Assembly: GCA_963921935.1 (NCBI GenBank)
Contig: OY998178.1
Location: forward strand, 55,711,451 to 55,775,450
Direction: 5' to 3'
Origin: Galeruca laticollis
Lineage: Eukaryota > Arthropoda > Insecta > Coleoptera > Chrysomelidae
DNA length: 64,000 nucleotides
The position numbers and the translations under genes were made by a program. Below are positions 33,595-50,094 of the stretch, piece by piece. Within the stretch, counting starts at the first letter, position 1; each line of letters starts with the position of its first letter. The notes below the pieces were generated by a model, which was given only the letters and a program-made list of their open reading frames with translations, made no database searches and was not told where the DNA came from.

Positions 33595-34084
33595 TACTAT
33601 GGTTATAATTTTTGATTACTGAATTGGAATACATATTGAACATCATTATTCGTTGTATCATCATATATTCCAAACCAGAAAGAAACACATTAGTTAGATA
33701 AATTTACATAACTAAAACCATTTCTATTTTCAAACTCGGCCAGTAACTACAATGTAGGGAAATGAATTTATAAATATGAATAGTTCCCAAAACCCCAACA
33801 CAAAATTTCACTCCACAGTAGTTAACACTTTCAAATATCCATCCAAATATCAGGCAATAGTTTTCACTGCGATATAATATGCAAATATTAATACTAATGA
33901 ATATATAATCGCAATAGGATCAATGGTAGGTCCTAGAAATGTCTTATTTGTTTCAAGAATTGCAAATACCAGAATCTGCATATAACTGGCATCGATCCAA
34001 ATAGTTTACAATCTTATCAGAAACCACCATAAAATAAATATAAACGGAAACAGTACTGAAATCCGGAAACTCATAACTCCATCC

Positions 34085-34400
34085 TTAAGACTACTAATCT
34101 CAGTACAACGCCTGTTCAACAATTCCCAATGACGTTATAGATCAACAATTAGAGTCTCGCGGTATTAAATATGTTTTCAAAATAACTTTTTTACGTGTTG
34201 GCGTACGAGAGTCTGACTATAACCACATCCTTATCTTTATGAGGCAGATTTACATTTCGCCACTTGAAAGCCTAAATTTTCCCGACTCAGTAATCATAAC
34301 ACATGACAATATATGTATATTATAGAATATACTTATCTATAGACGACCTAAATTGCCATAAATGTCACTTGGTAGGTTACTCAGAATCTAATTGTTCTAT
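34085..34400 (+). pseudogene. ORF1 relic of the same LINE family
   Basis: Plus-strand frames read SRGIKYVFKITFLRVG, then SDYNHILIFMRQIYI and DDLNCHKCHLVGYSESNC, a CCHC-type knuckle with its histidine changed to tyrosine. The order and wording match ORF1 of the LINE starting at 35032 (VPIRRLISP ... LECFLCKLTGH), about 950 bp downstream. An older truncated copy with several stops. Confidence 0.5.
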
Positions 34401-35031
34401 TCCGTCATTTATATCCATATAAACCAATTTAACGAAAATTCAGTCATAACATTTCATAACAGATAAATTAAAAAGACTTAAATATTTTGAACATATTTTT
34501 TCGTTGATATTAAATCAAAAATTACTGTGAATGATAATAATGGGTTAAGTAATACCTAAAACCTTGAAAAATTCCACTTTTTAAATTTTAGTAATTTTCA
34601 AATGGTCTTTATTATTTTCAATTTTACATCATTTAAACTTGAAGCTCAAATACTTAGTTATAATCAGAAAAAATTACACGCCATTGATAATTGTAATTAT
34701 TTTACTGATTTGACTTAGATTCATAAAGCTCCTGATAAAATTCATTATTCAATGCTCTGGATATTTTAAGCTAATACAAATTTTTTATATTGATATCAAA
34801 GGAATTGAAAACGTCGAATCATTATCGTGTTGAGCTTCATCGAGTAAACATCGTCAAAGCCAACAACAATTTTTTTGCTAATTAGACTACGAGTATTATC
34901 ACCAATATGTGATAAATTGACAAGTTTTTAATCTGTTGCAATATTTTTACAACTCTAATTGGATATTTATTATCCTAGTAATTATTAGTGAATTCCAGTG
35001 GTGTACCGTTAGAAAACTCTACTAGACTTAG
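34401..35031. other. AT-rich interval and LINE 5' leader
   Basis: No gene. The last ~100 bp before 35032 may be the LINE 5' untranslated region, but no promoter motif was recognised. Confidence 0.4.
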
Positions 35032-36344
35032 ATGAGTTCCTTCTTAACCTCTTCCGCTCTGGAAGAGAGTCTGTACTACCTTTCTTTTCTCTTCTGTGTA
35101 GTGTTCTTGGTAACCAAGATCACACACACAAACAATGAGTACTTACATTCAACAAACAACAACCCTATCACCAAATCAAAATCATATGTCGCTGCCGCAC
35201 TCACCAAACCACCTCCTCCTACTCTTCCCAAAAGAGACCAAGTTATTGTTATGCACTTAATACCAAACACTGTACTAAGTGAATATATTAAATCCATTGG
35301 TGAAATAGTTACTCTAAAAAATATCACATTTGCTTCTCGTATTTCCAATAACAGAATTTGCATTTTCCTCTCTTCCACTCAAATCGTTGATCAACTTCTG
35401 AAAAGTACATCATATATCACGGTTAACTCCACTGTCGTGCCCATTCGGAGACTAATCTCACCTTCCAAGAGAATTCTTATCTCAAACGTATGCCCTTCCA
35501 TTCCACATACTCTAACTGAGAAATCTCTAATAAAAGATCTTGGTTTGCAGCTTGCAGCTCCTATCACTTTTGTGAAATGTGGAACAATAGACGATCAATA
35601 TGCTCATATCATGAGTTTTTGCAGGGTAACCTTCGTCATCCCCGATAAGGATGACTTTGAGTTACAAACATCCTTACTAATTAATCACGAAAATACATCC
35701 TTTAGAATATTCATATTCACCGACAAACTTGAATGTTTTCTCTGTAAACTCACCGGACATACCGCAGACTCCTGGCCTAAAGTCCCTTCTGGTCCTGATA
35801 CCAATTTACTCTCAACCAATCCTCCCCCCTCTTCATCCTCCCCTGTTTTCTCTTCAACTACACTGATTAGCCCTACACCGATAGAACCTGAGCCCTCTCT
35901 AGATGATTTCTCTCTACCTCTTACAAAGAATCCTGAACCTCCAACTACCTCTTCTGCTACCTCCCCTCCAATAGCCACGGGCCAAAAAAGAGGCCACTCT
36001 TCTACCCTCTTGACACTCCTCCAATACTGTCTCCCTCCATTACTTTATCAGCCTCAAGTTCCACATTACTTCCTTCTTTCACTGTACCACCCAAACCAAT
36101 AAAGAAAAAGTCCAAAAGCAATTCTAATAATCCCTCAGATCATTCATTAGGACTTAACTGTGTTGCTGTTATCCAAAATATCTACAAAGACAACCCATCT
36201 AACTTCACTCTTACCTCAACCCAACTAATCGCTAATCTCGAAAATTCTTTTGGATGTCCTTACCCGCTACAGGAAGCACAAAAATTCTCCTCTGATATAG
36301 ATGGTATACAAAAGGACAGCTTTACGCTGCTACAAAGGAAATAG
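35032..36344 (+). pseudogene. LINE ORF1 (Gag-like nucleic-acid-binding protein), frameshifted
   Basis: Frame 1 runs from ATG 35032 to a stop at 36102 (356 codons). Then the sequence continues in frame 3 (from about 36005: PPILSPSITL, later CVAVIQNIYKDNPSNFTLTS) to a TAG at 36342, so there is a frameshift near 36005. A zinc knuckle is seen at CFLCKLTGHTADSW (about residues 235-248), with the last cysteine replaced by tryptophan. The C-terminal tail after it is Ser/Pro-rich. ORF1 proteins bind LINE RNA and form the particle used for insertion. The start region (MSSFLTSSALEE) is hydrophobic and may not be original. Confidence 0.72.
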
Positions 36345-36470
36345 CACTAAAAAATCGTCTCACAAGACTTTTAAACAAATTAAAACACCAGCATAACCCG
36401 ACAACCTAAGCATCTCTTCGGATAACCTTACAGATACAGAATCTAACCACAGTTCACAGAACGAATACTA

Positions 36471-39400
36471 AGTCTTTAATCCCTACATCTTTTATAACCC
36501 TTCCATTTTCAAATTATTACAATGCAACTGTGATGGAATCTTTCCACGATTAGAGAGAATCCAACATTTAATATCAGAATCTACACCAGACATTGTATGC
36601 CTTCAGGAAACCAATGCGAAAAACTCCAAACTTCCCCTATTGAAAAATGTTGTGGGATATCATAATATCAGAACCAATTGCCTAAGAGCTAGTGGTGGTA
36701 CCTCAATATTTGTCTCCTCTGACTTTTTTTCTGTCTACCTCCCGCTTTCCTCTAAATTAGAAGCCATAGCCATAACCTGTTGGTGTCCCGATAAACTCAC
36801 TATTTGTAGTCTGTATGTTTCACCAGATCGCCCTCTTAAAGAGGAAGAGCTTGTTAATCTCATATTCGAAGTTCCGCAACCCTACATTCTCGTAGGAGAT
36901 TTCAGTGCTCACAATAAAATATGGGGTTCCAGTCATACATTTGGTAAAGGAAAGATTGTTGAAAACGTTATAAATTACACAGGTATTCATATCTTGAACA
37001 CCGGTTCCAACACCCACTTTAACATTTCATCTGGCTCCTTTTCTAAAATCGATCTTAGTTTTAGGACCCCAAGCTAGCTCCCTCATTAACATGGTTTACT
37101 GAAGATGACCTTCACGACAGTAATCATTTTCCCATCTTTATAACTAACACCGATAATTCAAATGACCGAGCTCTAACAAAAAGTTACTGGCGTCTAAAAT
37201 ATGCTAATTGGCCTGAATGTATTACTAAAACTGAACAATCCATACCCAATCTCTCTTTTACTAACAATATTGATGAGTCTGTTACCTTGTTCGCAAATAC
37301 TATTCGACTTGCTGCGGAGGCTCACATTGGGAAATCAGTCATCTCCCATTCACAAAAAACTGTTCCATCATGCAAACATGTAGTTCAGCAGCAAAAAACT
37401 GCACTAAAATTATTCCGCAGTAACAAAACTCAAGAAAACCTCATCAATCTCAAAAGAGCAAGAGCAAAAGCCAGATACACTATAAAATTAAGTAAAAAAT
37501 CTTCCTGGAGAAATTTCGTCTCTTCCGTAAATGAAAACACTAACCCCAATCAAGTGTGGAGAAAAATCGGACAAATCCAGTGTAAGAAAAGTAATATAAA
37601 AATCACCAGTCTATTTCACAACCAAACCAATGTCACTGGTAGTCAAGATATTGCCAAGGTCCTAGCTGAAAACTATGCAGCGAAGTTTTGCAGTAAACCT
37701 AGTCCTATTTTATCGAAATCGCCTCCCCAATCATCTTTGCCTTGCTCATTCTCTTCCATTCCAGATATTGATACGCTCAACTCTCCACTCACGTTTCGAG
37801 AATTAAAATTTGCTGTAAAATCCTGTAAAAACAATGCTTCTGGCCCAGATGATCACCCCCATATATTTTTCCAAAAACTTTCTTTTCCAAGTCTTCAAAA
37901 ACTCCTAGAAATGTATAATATTACCTGGCTATCCCAAAAATTCCCAAACGAATGGCTGTCCTCCTTTATAATACCATCAAAAAAACCTGATCAACTTGCT
38001 ACTTCTTCTAATTCTTACAGACCTATATCGCTCACATGTACCTTGTGTAAAATACTAGATAAAATAATTAACAAACGCCTCGTTTGGTTCCTTGACAAAT
38101 ACAACATTATACCAAAAGAACAATCAGACTTTCGACGTCATAGATCTACCCTCGATAATCTTGTTCTGATACAAAATGACATTGCCAATTCAATAAATAA
38201 CAAATATGAAGTTATCGCCGCCATCTTTGATATCGAAGGAGCTTTTGACAGAATTAGTCGTCAAGCCATAATCTCTAAACTAAATCAATACCATATAAAC
38301 GGAAATATATTTTATTTTATACAAAACTTTCTAACTCAAAGGTCCTTTAGGGTTCCTGTAAATGGCCATTTTTCATCTTTGTACACCTAAACCGATGGTG
38401 CTCCTCAAGGATCAGTCTGAATCCCAACTCTATTCAACTTAGCAATAAGTGATCTGTGCCATAACTTACCTTCTCCCACCAAATATGTAGCTTACGCTGA
38501 CGATTTAATACTATACTGTCATGGTCGTTCAGCAACCACTAGTTCCAAAATTCTACAAACCGCGATAAATCTCTTACTTACACGGACACGTTCTATAGGA
38601 TTAACCTTATCTTCAACAGAATCAAAAATCATTAAATTTGGCAGGCCACCTCAATCTCCTATCTCCCACATATTCATTAATGATTCCCCCCTCCCAGTGG
38701 TTAATCACTGCAAAATATGACATTTGATTCTCGCCTCTCTTGGAAACAGCATACTCTTGAAACGAAAGATATATATTACAAACGATTAAATATTATTAAA
38801 ACCCTATCTCATTATCACTGGGGTGCGGACGAGAGATCCCTTCTGAAAATTTATAAAGCACTCATTCCCTCCAAATTAGATTATGGCTGAATCGTTTACA
38901 TGTTAGCTTCCAAGACAGATCTAGGATCACTAAATCCTATTCATAATACGGCCCTGCGACTTCGCTTAGGCGCTTTCCGTAGCAGCCCATCTGAAAGTCT
39001 CTACTGCGAAGCTGATGAACCCCCACTATGGATTAGACGACAATATCTGCTTCTATCCTACGCAGCCTCAGTCTCATCTAACCCTCTCAATTCTGTCTAT
39101 TCTCTGTTCAGATCAACTGCCATCCCTCTTAACAACCCTTCACCAATAATTAAACCTATCGCTCTTATATAATCCTCATTAAGAAATAACATTAACATCT
39201 CACTCACTAACCCCATTCCTTTTTCTCCAACCCCTTCCTGGATCATGCACCCTCCTCAGGTCAATACTTATTTATCCAAATTTAATAAACACGAAACACC
39301 TAAAAAGCTCATGATTAAATCTTTTTATGAAATCATTCATAACAATCACTACGACTTTGTCTTATACTCCGATGCTTCCAAAAGTGATACTGGCGTTGAC

Positions 39401-40165
39401 TGCTCAGTCACCACAGCAAACAATCTCATCAGCACTTCCCTAATCCCTCCTTTATGCAGTGTGCATACTGGAGAATTGTATAGTATTCTACCAGCTTTTA
39501 AGCACATCAACCGTTCCAATAAAGAAGTTGCCATTTGTACAGACTCTCTAGCGTCTATCCTATCTATTCAAGAATTATTCACTGAACATCCCATTGTGCA
39601 AGATATCCATCACTCTTATCACCACTTTTATTCTCTAAACACCACAGTCACCATTATATGGATACCATCACATATTGGTATACCTGGAAATGAACTGGAC
39701 GATCAGCATGGCAAAACAGCGTCAACTACAGCCACAATAACTTCTCATATCCAAATTTGCAAGGATGTTAAGGCAGAAGCAAAAAGAATCGTCAGATATA
39801 TATGGCAAACTCACTGGAACTCCACCAAGACTTCCCTACAATCTATCCAGCCTGTTCTCAACACACCTCTGAATACTGACCCCACTGGACTCTCTAGACA
39901 AGAATTATCAATACTACGTAGATTTCGAATATGTCACACCAAACTTACACACAGCTACTTAATGACCTCAAGCATCAGACCTTCCTGCCAAAGATGCCAG
40001 TGCCCACTTACTGTTAAACACATTCTGGTTGATTGTCACCAATTTAGCACAAGAAGACGACAACATAATCTTAAATCTCAGCAGCAAAACATCCTAGGGG
40101 ACCCAAATCAAATCGATTCTACACTGAAATTCTTAAAAGATATATCACTATATCATAAACTTTAA
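36471..40165 (+). pseudogene. LINE ORF2: endonuclease, reverse transcriptase, RNase H
   Basis: Endonuclease from about 36507 (LLQCNCDG, PDIVCLQET, then PYILVGDFSAHN and the region SKIDLSF). The S-D-H catalytic box is altered to HDSNHFP after a frameshift near 37070. The RT starts at about 37740 (FRELKFAVKSCKNNASGPDD, SYRPISLTCTLCKILDK, DIEGAFDRI) and is broken by TAA 38388 and TGA 38418. The catalytic YADD is intact at 38493-38504. RNase H lies at 39345-39715 (LYSDAS, HTGELY, CTDSLAS, WIPSHIGIPGNELDD). Near the end is a C-x-x-C...H...C finger (CQRCQC...HILVDC). More stops lie at 38718-38900 and 39170. The enzyme nicks target DNA, copies RNA from the nick and removes RNA. Confidence 0.85.
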
Positions 40166-40260
40166 ACTACGTTGTTTAACTATCTGTGATAACTACTGTT
40201 TTTTGTAATCGCACCTGTGCAAGTGGCCATAGTTGCCGAGCACGTTAATTGAAAAAAAAA

Positions 40261-42435
40261 ACTTCGAATCAATCAATAGAAAAATGTTAGAGGCGCGCTA
40301 TTTAAAAATAAATGAATCCGCAGCATAAAGGGATTAAGTGTGGATATGAGCTTATCGTCAAAATATAATGATTTAGAAACATTAATTGACGAGATTTAGT
40401 GCTATTTGTGCCATTCAAAATGATAATTCCAACTACATACACACTACAATTTTCTACAAATATAAAATCATTAAATATAGTGTGTCCACTTACATGTGTA
40501 TTACTTTGCATGCCATTTTCTTTTTTTGTGCCCACCCATTTTGAATATTATTTTAAATGAATGATATGATTCTCATTTTGGTGGCATATATATTTTCTAT
40601 TTTATATAAACTAGTTTTCTTTAAAGAGGTGCAAAATTTTCATAGAACCGATGAAAAACTTTGAAAAACAACCATTTCAAATTTTCTTAAATCGCCCGGA
40701 AACGTCGACTTTCTTATTAATGCACTTATGAATGGTATTGAAAGTAGCACTGTCATATTTCTTTTTTTTAAATTATAATTGGGCTTCGATAGACTATCTA
40801 ATTTTTGCCATGGGATTGATTACCTTTCCATATATTAAAAAAGACAGATTTCCAAAAAAATTATGAAATCGTAAAATATTACTTAAACGTAATTGTTTTA
40901 AATGAAACTGTCTGCTTCTAGGTAATTTCCCAATATATGGAAAAAATGTTGAATATTCTAAGAAATTGACAATTGTTTCGATATTGCTATCATCGTCAGT
41001 GTAATTATCAGTGCAGGGTCTATTTGTTTGTTGAATGTGCATTGTTTTCTGAAAAGAGAAGAATCTCAAAGTTTACCAGTATGAATACAAAGAGTATTAT
41101 AACTACCAATTTGGACAAAGTTTAAAAATATTTAAATTTGACATCGCTTTATAATCAAATTTAGACATAAATTGTTGTTAATGCGGTATTAAACATAAAA
41201 AAAAGTTTGTTTCCATCATAAATTCAAATGTGAGCTAAGATATTGTGATACCAACGTACTAATTCTTTATTCGATTATCTCACTACGGAGGAAATCCTTT
41301 TTTTCAAGAAGCGCATTATTTTCCAGTTCCTTCTAGTTCAAACCTAATAATAAGTTTACATGCTGCGACTAGTTGATAGATGATCAACAATATTTTATTC
41401 TGACATGTCCCGAATTAAAATGCGATCCACGGGTAGAGAGATAATTAAATCAAAAACCGCCGCGATGAACCGCGTCTACATTGACGTAAAAATCACGATG
41501 CGTCATTCTTAATCAAGTATGGAAGAGCACGATGGAGACGATCACTGCATGGAAATTAGACGGTATCATGGGATTTAAGAAAAACCCGCGGGATACACTG
41601 GTAGTAATGATTTTAATGTTAAAAGAACGGAATCCACAGGGAAGCACGTTTTTAATACAAGTAAATCCCTTGTCAAAATCGACTTTAATTATCTTGGAAT
41701 TAAGTTATTTTTGGATTGCACTTAAGTAGGATGAAAAATAGAAACTGTGTATATATCCAATCTTCGGATCTACTTTCACCATTTAATTTTAGGGTTAGTT
41801 CCTTACATATTACATCTCCTCAATTTATTTCAGCCTATAAAGCTATCAAAATAAAGTGAACGTGACACTTCGTAGTTAGTATGAAGTCTAACTTACAAAT
41901 CAAAAGCTCTGTTGTAGTGAAAAGTATCAACACTATCGGTTTATTATAAAGATCATTTCAATAAAAATTATCCACCCTATATAAATCTGAAGGTGTCGCA
42001 TTTATAAAATAATGGAAGAATACGTGAAAAGTCATATTGAATCAAACAGGGGCTTCTATCAAATTATTTATTAACCCTTAAATACTTTTAAAATAATTTC
42101 CCTTTTATTGCTGTCGACGGGTCAACTATTTTAATTTTGACAAGGAAAAATAAAAAATTATAAATTAAAATACACTTACAAGCAAAAGTATTGCGTAATT
42201 GTAATAGTTGTTGTGATTCGTCTAAAAACAGATATAATCAAATAATTATGGCATTATTCTGTATAATGAGAAATAAAACAAATGAAACCAAATGTTTTCT
42301 TAATGATTTTTTTTTGTCTACTCTTTCTACAAAATAAAAAGTCAGCGATTCCGGTATTATTTCTTCAGTGTAGTAAAATATAGAGTTGTTGCTTTTGTAC
42401 AATAAATTAGTTTCTCTAATGTCTGTACATTTGAA
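40261..42435. other. AT-rich interval, no gene seen
   Basis: Several 60-90 codon frames (for example minus 40794-41069, plus 41532-41729, minus 42238-42447) lack motifs, splice context or balanced composition. No repeat pairing was recognised. Confidence 0.45.
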
Positions 42436-43215
42436 ATGAATCCACACCGAACACTAAATCGAAATTTAACAGAGCAGGAATCCGTGGTGACCGTCACCTT
42501 TAAGGGCGAAGGAAGAAATTAGAGTTACATTTCTCAACAACTCAATGTGAATCAGTCTACCATTAGTAGGGCTTTAAGTCAATTCACGGAAACCGGACAT
42601 CATACGAGAAGACCGGTCCCAGGACATCCAAGGGTTACCACCCCTGTACAGAACCGTTTCCTACGTAACACCTAGAACAAGAACTGTAACAAATTTACAA
42701 AATAGGCTCCTAGTTGTCCATCAAGTTCAAGTAAGTCCTGATACTGTAAGAAGAAGGCTTCGTCAAAATAATCTGACTCATCATCAAGCCGCAACAGCAC
42801 CTTTACTAACTGCAAAGTATAGGAGAAAAAGAATACGGTTTTCTCGAATCATGTAAATTGGGCAGAAGAATATTGGGCCAGAGCTATCCTCTCTGATGAA
42901 TACAGATTATTTAGAAGAGGTAGGTGTTGATGCTATGGCATGGCCAGCTGGAAGCCCCGATATCAACCGCATAGAACAATATGGGATAATATGAGCAGCA
43001 TAATTTCAACCCATCCAAACCCTCTGAATAACCTGAATGACCTTATCACAACCATTCTTCATATATAGAAGACAGTGCCACAAAATTTCATTACGAATCA
43101 TCTTCTTGGCATTCTTAGCATGCGAAGAAGATGTCAACATGTTATTCGTGCACGTGCAATTGATTTTATTATTCATAAATCGAACACTCATGTTTTTTTA
43201 TTTATTTGACTGGGA
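42436..43215 (+). pseudogene. Tc1-like transposase relic with internal deletion
   Basis: From ATG 42436: NRNLTEQESVVTVTFKGEG, then the HTH pair QQLNVNQSTISRALSQF and RRPVPGHPRVTTP. After frame breaks, the DDE region shows NWAEEYWARAILSDEYRLF (about 42855-42910) and then jumps to MAWPAGSPDINRIEQYG (42935-42990), with the central DDE block missing. The tail resembles RRRCQHVIRARAID (43122-43160). Stops and a deletion make it inactive. It abuts the LINE on the opposite strand. Confidence 0.72.
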
Positions 43216-43254
43216 AATGAAATTTATGTTATTCTGATTTATTAGATGAATAGT

Positions 43255-45502
<2,248 letters not shown>

Positions 45503-47693
45503 TGAAATTATCCAAACAAATAACCACTATAATATTGTTTTGAAGACAACGTATTCATAACATAATATAAAATGTGAACTTTACCTCAATAATTACCAGT
45601 GAATAAATTATTATTGGATAAATGCAATCCATTTATCGATTCATATCAAGAATAAAATGTTGTAAACACAAAATATCACGATGACAGTTAAAAATGTTGG
45701 GTTAAAATTATTGTCAATGCCAATGGTTTAAATTAAATAAGAAGAGGAGTGTGAGATGTATGTGGTTATACAGCTATTTCGGTAAATATAAAGATTCCAA
45801 TTGACATTTGAAAGAAAAGATTTCTTATAAATGTAAAAAACTGTATCTGGTAAAAAAAAATATATTTTATAATGTAGATTTAGTTCATACTATATGTAAA
45901 GAAGGTATAACAATTAATAAAGTCATTAAATTAAAATAGAAAGGAAATGTGATTGGTTCAAATGAATAATCTAAGTTGGATTGAACGTTTTATATATAAA
46001 AAAGGAATATCGATACCGGGTAACGGAGAAATAAAGGTTTTTTTGAGAGATTTTGACAAGAGTTTAACGAATTTTGGGATTCCAGAGAAAAATTATAAAA
46101 ATCACACTTAAATCATATTAATTTGACGATTTTAAATAGATAATTAAACCAAACCAAAGTAGTAAATATTCTAAAAAGGAAAATATCAATTTTTGAAAAT
46201 TTTTATTAACACAACTTTGAAAGAAAGTAAGTAACAAGAGAATCAGAAGTCAGATAAGAAACATTAAACAACAAGAAGCAGCATCAGGGTAATATAAAGT
46301 AAATTGTGAGAACAAAGGCGTCAACCAAAACGAAATAAATATACCACGGAACAAGAAATCAAAAGCATATAAGTCAGATAGTTAAACTAAACCAAAATAA
46401 TAAATATAGAATTAAATAAATTGGCAAGAAAAGAAGTTAGGAGTGCAGCAGAAGGTACGAAAAAAATCTTTTAACAACTAAAAGCAACGTTAACGTGAAG
46501 TGTGAGGGCAGAGACGTTGGTAAACAACGGAAGATTGCTGACGAACACATGCAGGGAATATGGGAATATCATTGGTAGAAAATGTCACAGACCAGAGATT
46601 AAAAGCATATACGAAACGGTAACTTAATAATTTATTTTCAAAATTTTAAAAGCTTATAAATTTCCCTGGAAAGCATTTATCATTTATATAAATAAATAAA
46701 TAATTAAATATTCAATTTCAAATCCAAAATAATTAAAATCAATAATAAGAAAGGCTAAAGAAGACAAATTTGGACACATTTCAAAAATTCAATTTAATTG
46801 GTATACCTTCAGAATAAATTTCACTATAAAAAAAAATTGTGTGAAAGAAAGTATGAAAGTGTTGTTTTTTCTTTAGTATTGTGTCTGTGTGTTATAGAAA
46901 AGTATTTAATTAAAAAAAATATATATAACAGGTATTTGTTTTATTCAAATTGCATCGATATTACAGATACAAACTAAAAACAAACTAAATAAATTGGCGC
47001 CCGAGCAGGGACCTGAGTATAGAAGGTCCGAGTGAATGTTTTCTCAGGTATACCAATAAAAACATTATTATTTATTATTGCCTGAGATTAATTCTATTAA
47101 AAAAAAACAAAAGTTGTTAGTGAATGTATTTAAGAAGTGGTAAAAAGAAGCCAGAAACAAAGACTATGGAGGGAGACGCAGAAAGCAATCAAAATATAAA
47201 CGAAATGTTTTTACGTATAATGGAAGTTATTAAAAACACAAATGAGACGATGGATAGGAAGAGTGAGGAAAGAGCAGAAGCTCTAAGACAAGAAATAAAA
47301 CAAACAAAGGTGGATATTAGGAACTCAGTAATGGAGCAGGTTGAAAAATTTGAAAGGTCTATGGATAAGCATAAAGAAGACGTTGAAAAAGAAATCCAGA
47401 AAAACAAAATGGAAATTAGACAAGAGTTGGAAGACATGGAAAGAATTTGTGAAAATAACAATCGTGAAATTAGGCAAGAGTTTGGAAGACAGGAAGAGGG
47501 GATAGAAAGAAACAAGTCGGCGATTGAAAACTTAGAGAAGAAAATTGAGAATTTACCACAGGGGGCACGAAATTTTATCATGATGGGGGATAAAGCAGAT
47601 ACTGAATTGTATTTCAGTAATGATAGAAATGTACATCCAGTACGATATATTATGAAATTAAAGGCGAAATTAGAAGAGATGGGAGAAGAAAGA
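45503..47693 (+). mobile_element. Truncated Gypsy-like LTR retrotransposon piece
   Basis: Contains a primer-binding site at 46995-47012 and a gag start at 47124. The 1.5 kb upstream (45503-46990) is AT-rich and should hold the 5' LTR, but I could not fix its start. It ends inside gag, where the inverted repeat begins, so pol and the 3' LTR are missing. Confidence 0.65.
46995..47012 (+). promoter_or_regulatory. tRNA-Lys primer binding site
   Basis: TGGCGCCCGAGCAGGGAC is an 18-base site of the tRNA-Lys-primed type (one base from the common TGGCGCCCGAACAGGGAC). It marks where minus-strand DNA synthesis starts, immediately after a 5' LTR. Confidence 0.85.

Positions 47694-47699
<6 letters not shown>
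47124..47699 (+). pseudogene. Gag N-terminal part, coiled coil, truncated
   Basis: 191 codons from ATG 47124 (MYLRSGKKKPETKTMEGD), 112 bp after the primer site. Residues about 25-145 form a long charged heptad-rich coiled coil (repeats such as EIRQE and EKFERSMDKHKEDVEKE). Near the end is DRNVHPVRYIMKLKAKLEE, the entry to the capsid domain of insect Gypsy-like Gag proteins. The frame then meets the inverted repeat and stops. Gag forms the particle shell; capsid and nucleocapsid are missing here, so it cannot function. Confidence 0.75.
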
Positions 47700-47905
<206 letters not shown>

Positions 47906-50094
47906 GTGACTCTCATTACAATGTGTAGGTAGAGAACTCTAGTAAGTCGACTTTATTGTCTTTAGTGGATGAAAGATGTAATAATATTTTCATTAAATCA
48001 AATCAAATAACTTATGACTGAATCCCCGACTCTTCTCCTTTTCTGAAAGCTCTACCCTGCTAATCTCAGTTCAATTAAGTTACATAAAACGCATATCCAT
48101 TCACAAATAGACCACCCACTAAGATTTAATACAAGCAATGTTCAATTTTCATCGCCCAGAGAGATTGTCCTACTCTCATTAATTCAGTAATAAACGTTGG
48201 TTATCAAGTAGGATACTTTGATTAAAACATGTTGCGTGCCTCAAATTGAATTGTTTACCGAGGTAGTGTTGTCGATTTTAATGGAAATACTTAATTTTGC
48301 ATATTTATTAGGAAACAATCCAAGCAAATTATGAACGTTTCACATAACCTTAGGAAGTTACAATTATTATTAAAATGTATAATGAAGATCAGAGATTTCT
48401 TTAGTATCTCAAATTTATCTTCATCCTTAAATCAGTCCTTTCTCTCACTTATTCCTGTTGTTTTCATTTTGAGATATGCCTATGCATATTTCATTTGCTG
48501 TATTCTTTACTCTTCTGCTCATATATCCTATTGATACCTAGAATTTTCTATTAGTTATTTTGTAATTTAGAGCAATTATCTTTCCAAATGCAGCAGTGTT
48601 CAAGCGAAAAAAGTTGTTTCTTGAATTTATAAACAATATATTTTATAGAGAAATTTTATTGAAATCAACGAAATTGTCATCAAAAATCAGAGTTTTTCCC
48701 TAATGCCATACTGCATGTCAGTAATAAATTATTCAGCTTTGTAATGCACCAAATAGGCACCATAAAGTTAATTAGTTCAATTTTGACAACAACAGAGCTG
48801 TGTTAAATAATTAAATCATCCTGCGTTGTAACGAAAATATGAAATGATGGTAAAAAATCGCAAAACTGTCATTCTTAATTTGATTTGTGAAGCACGTGTA
48901 AGAGAAATTGAACAGAATTCTCGATATATAGGAGCCAATTAATATTCAACAGCGACGGTGTTTTTTGAACAACGAGCTTTATTATATGAAGAGAATATTG
49001 TGTTTGTTAATTAATTTGTATTAATCAGAAACTTGGCTTTGGTATCAATTACGTTGTTTATGTTGAAACCTTTCATTGAAAATAATATAAATTGAATATT
49101 TATAGGTGATGGGAAGGAAGTGTATTGAGATATAAAATGAGAGTTATAATTGAAAATATCACTTAATCAGCCATCTATATATTAATTTAGAGTTTCCAAT
49201 GGAACGCTTTTCCATACAAAAAAATTGAGATCTGGTAATCTGCAAATATTTATAGTATATCGTCAAACAAATTCTCCAATTTTGAAAAAAGGATTATCAT
49301 CTTTTGGAGAAATTTAGTCACTGAATTAAGATTCTGCGACTTAAAAAACTCATAAATGTAATATTAGCGTCGCAAATTTCACAAACGTGTTTAGAAAACT
49401 GATCTCTCAAAACAGGTTTTCACTTTTTACCTGAGAAAACACGCTATATATTCTTCAATTAGAAGTTTTAAATAATTTAAACATTCTCCTAAATAAAACA
49501 CAAATATACAAAGTTTATGAAACGAATTTTCTGGATCTCAATGTTAATTATAGGAAAAATACTTGGCAAATTTACATCGATCATGTCAATCAAGAATAAA
49601 TTTGCTCAAAATTCTATCGAACAGTTATTGGGGTTCAAAAAGTGCAACATTACTCAGTCTATACAAATCATAGATAAGTTGGACTATAGAGCTATCTGCT
49701 ACGAAACAGTCACAAAACTTCGCTGACAAAATGAAACTCCATCCAATCCTCTGCCATATGAGCATCACTAGGTGCTTACAGAACTAGCCCTATATGCGGA
49801 TTTCAAGCATTAGCATTAATCGCCACTGTATCTACGCCGGCAAATAACTATTTTCCCCAAATTATCATATTCCTCCACCCTAAATTTAGCTAGAAACAAA
49901 CCCTCAAAAAAGTTACCTTTGTGCCAAAGGATTAGAAGTATAAGTTACCACAATGAGCAGTTTAAACATCTCTGACATCAAAATAAATATCCTCCATGGA
50001 TAATTCCAATACCATATAAAGAAACATTCTATCAGAAACAGCTCAACACCCCCTCTCAGTTACAAAATTCCTCTAATATATTAGCATCATATTA
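47906..50094. other. AT-rich interval, no gene seen
   Basis: Frames at 48331-48534 and 49517-49726 have no recognisable motif. No repeats noticed. Confidence 0.45.

Larger units (their letters stand above)
35032..40260 (+). mobile_element. Near full-length jockey/I-type LINE
   Basis: One element in a single orientation: ORF1 (Gag-like), AP endonuclease, reverse transcriptase, RNase H, a CCHC-type finger near the end and an A-rich tail (AATTGAAAAAAAAAA at about 40245). The coding order and the RNase H place it in the I/jockey-related group. It has several stops and frameshifts and cannot move on its own. No target-site duplication was identified. Confidence 0.88.

Noticed and set aside
35685..35978. 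Gly/Glu-rich minus-strand frame
   Set aside because: Shadow of the Ser/Pro-rich tail of LINE ORF1.
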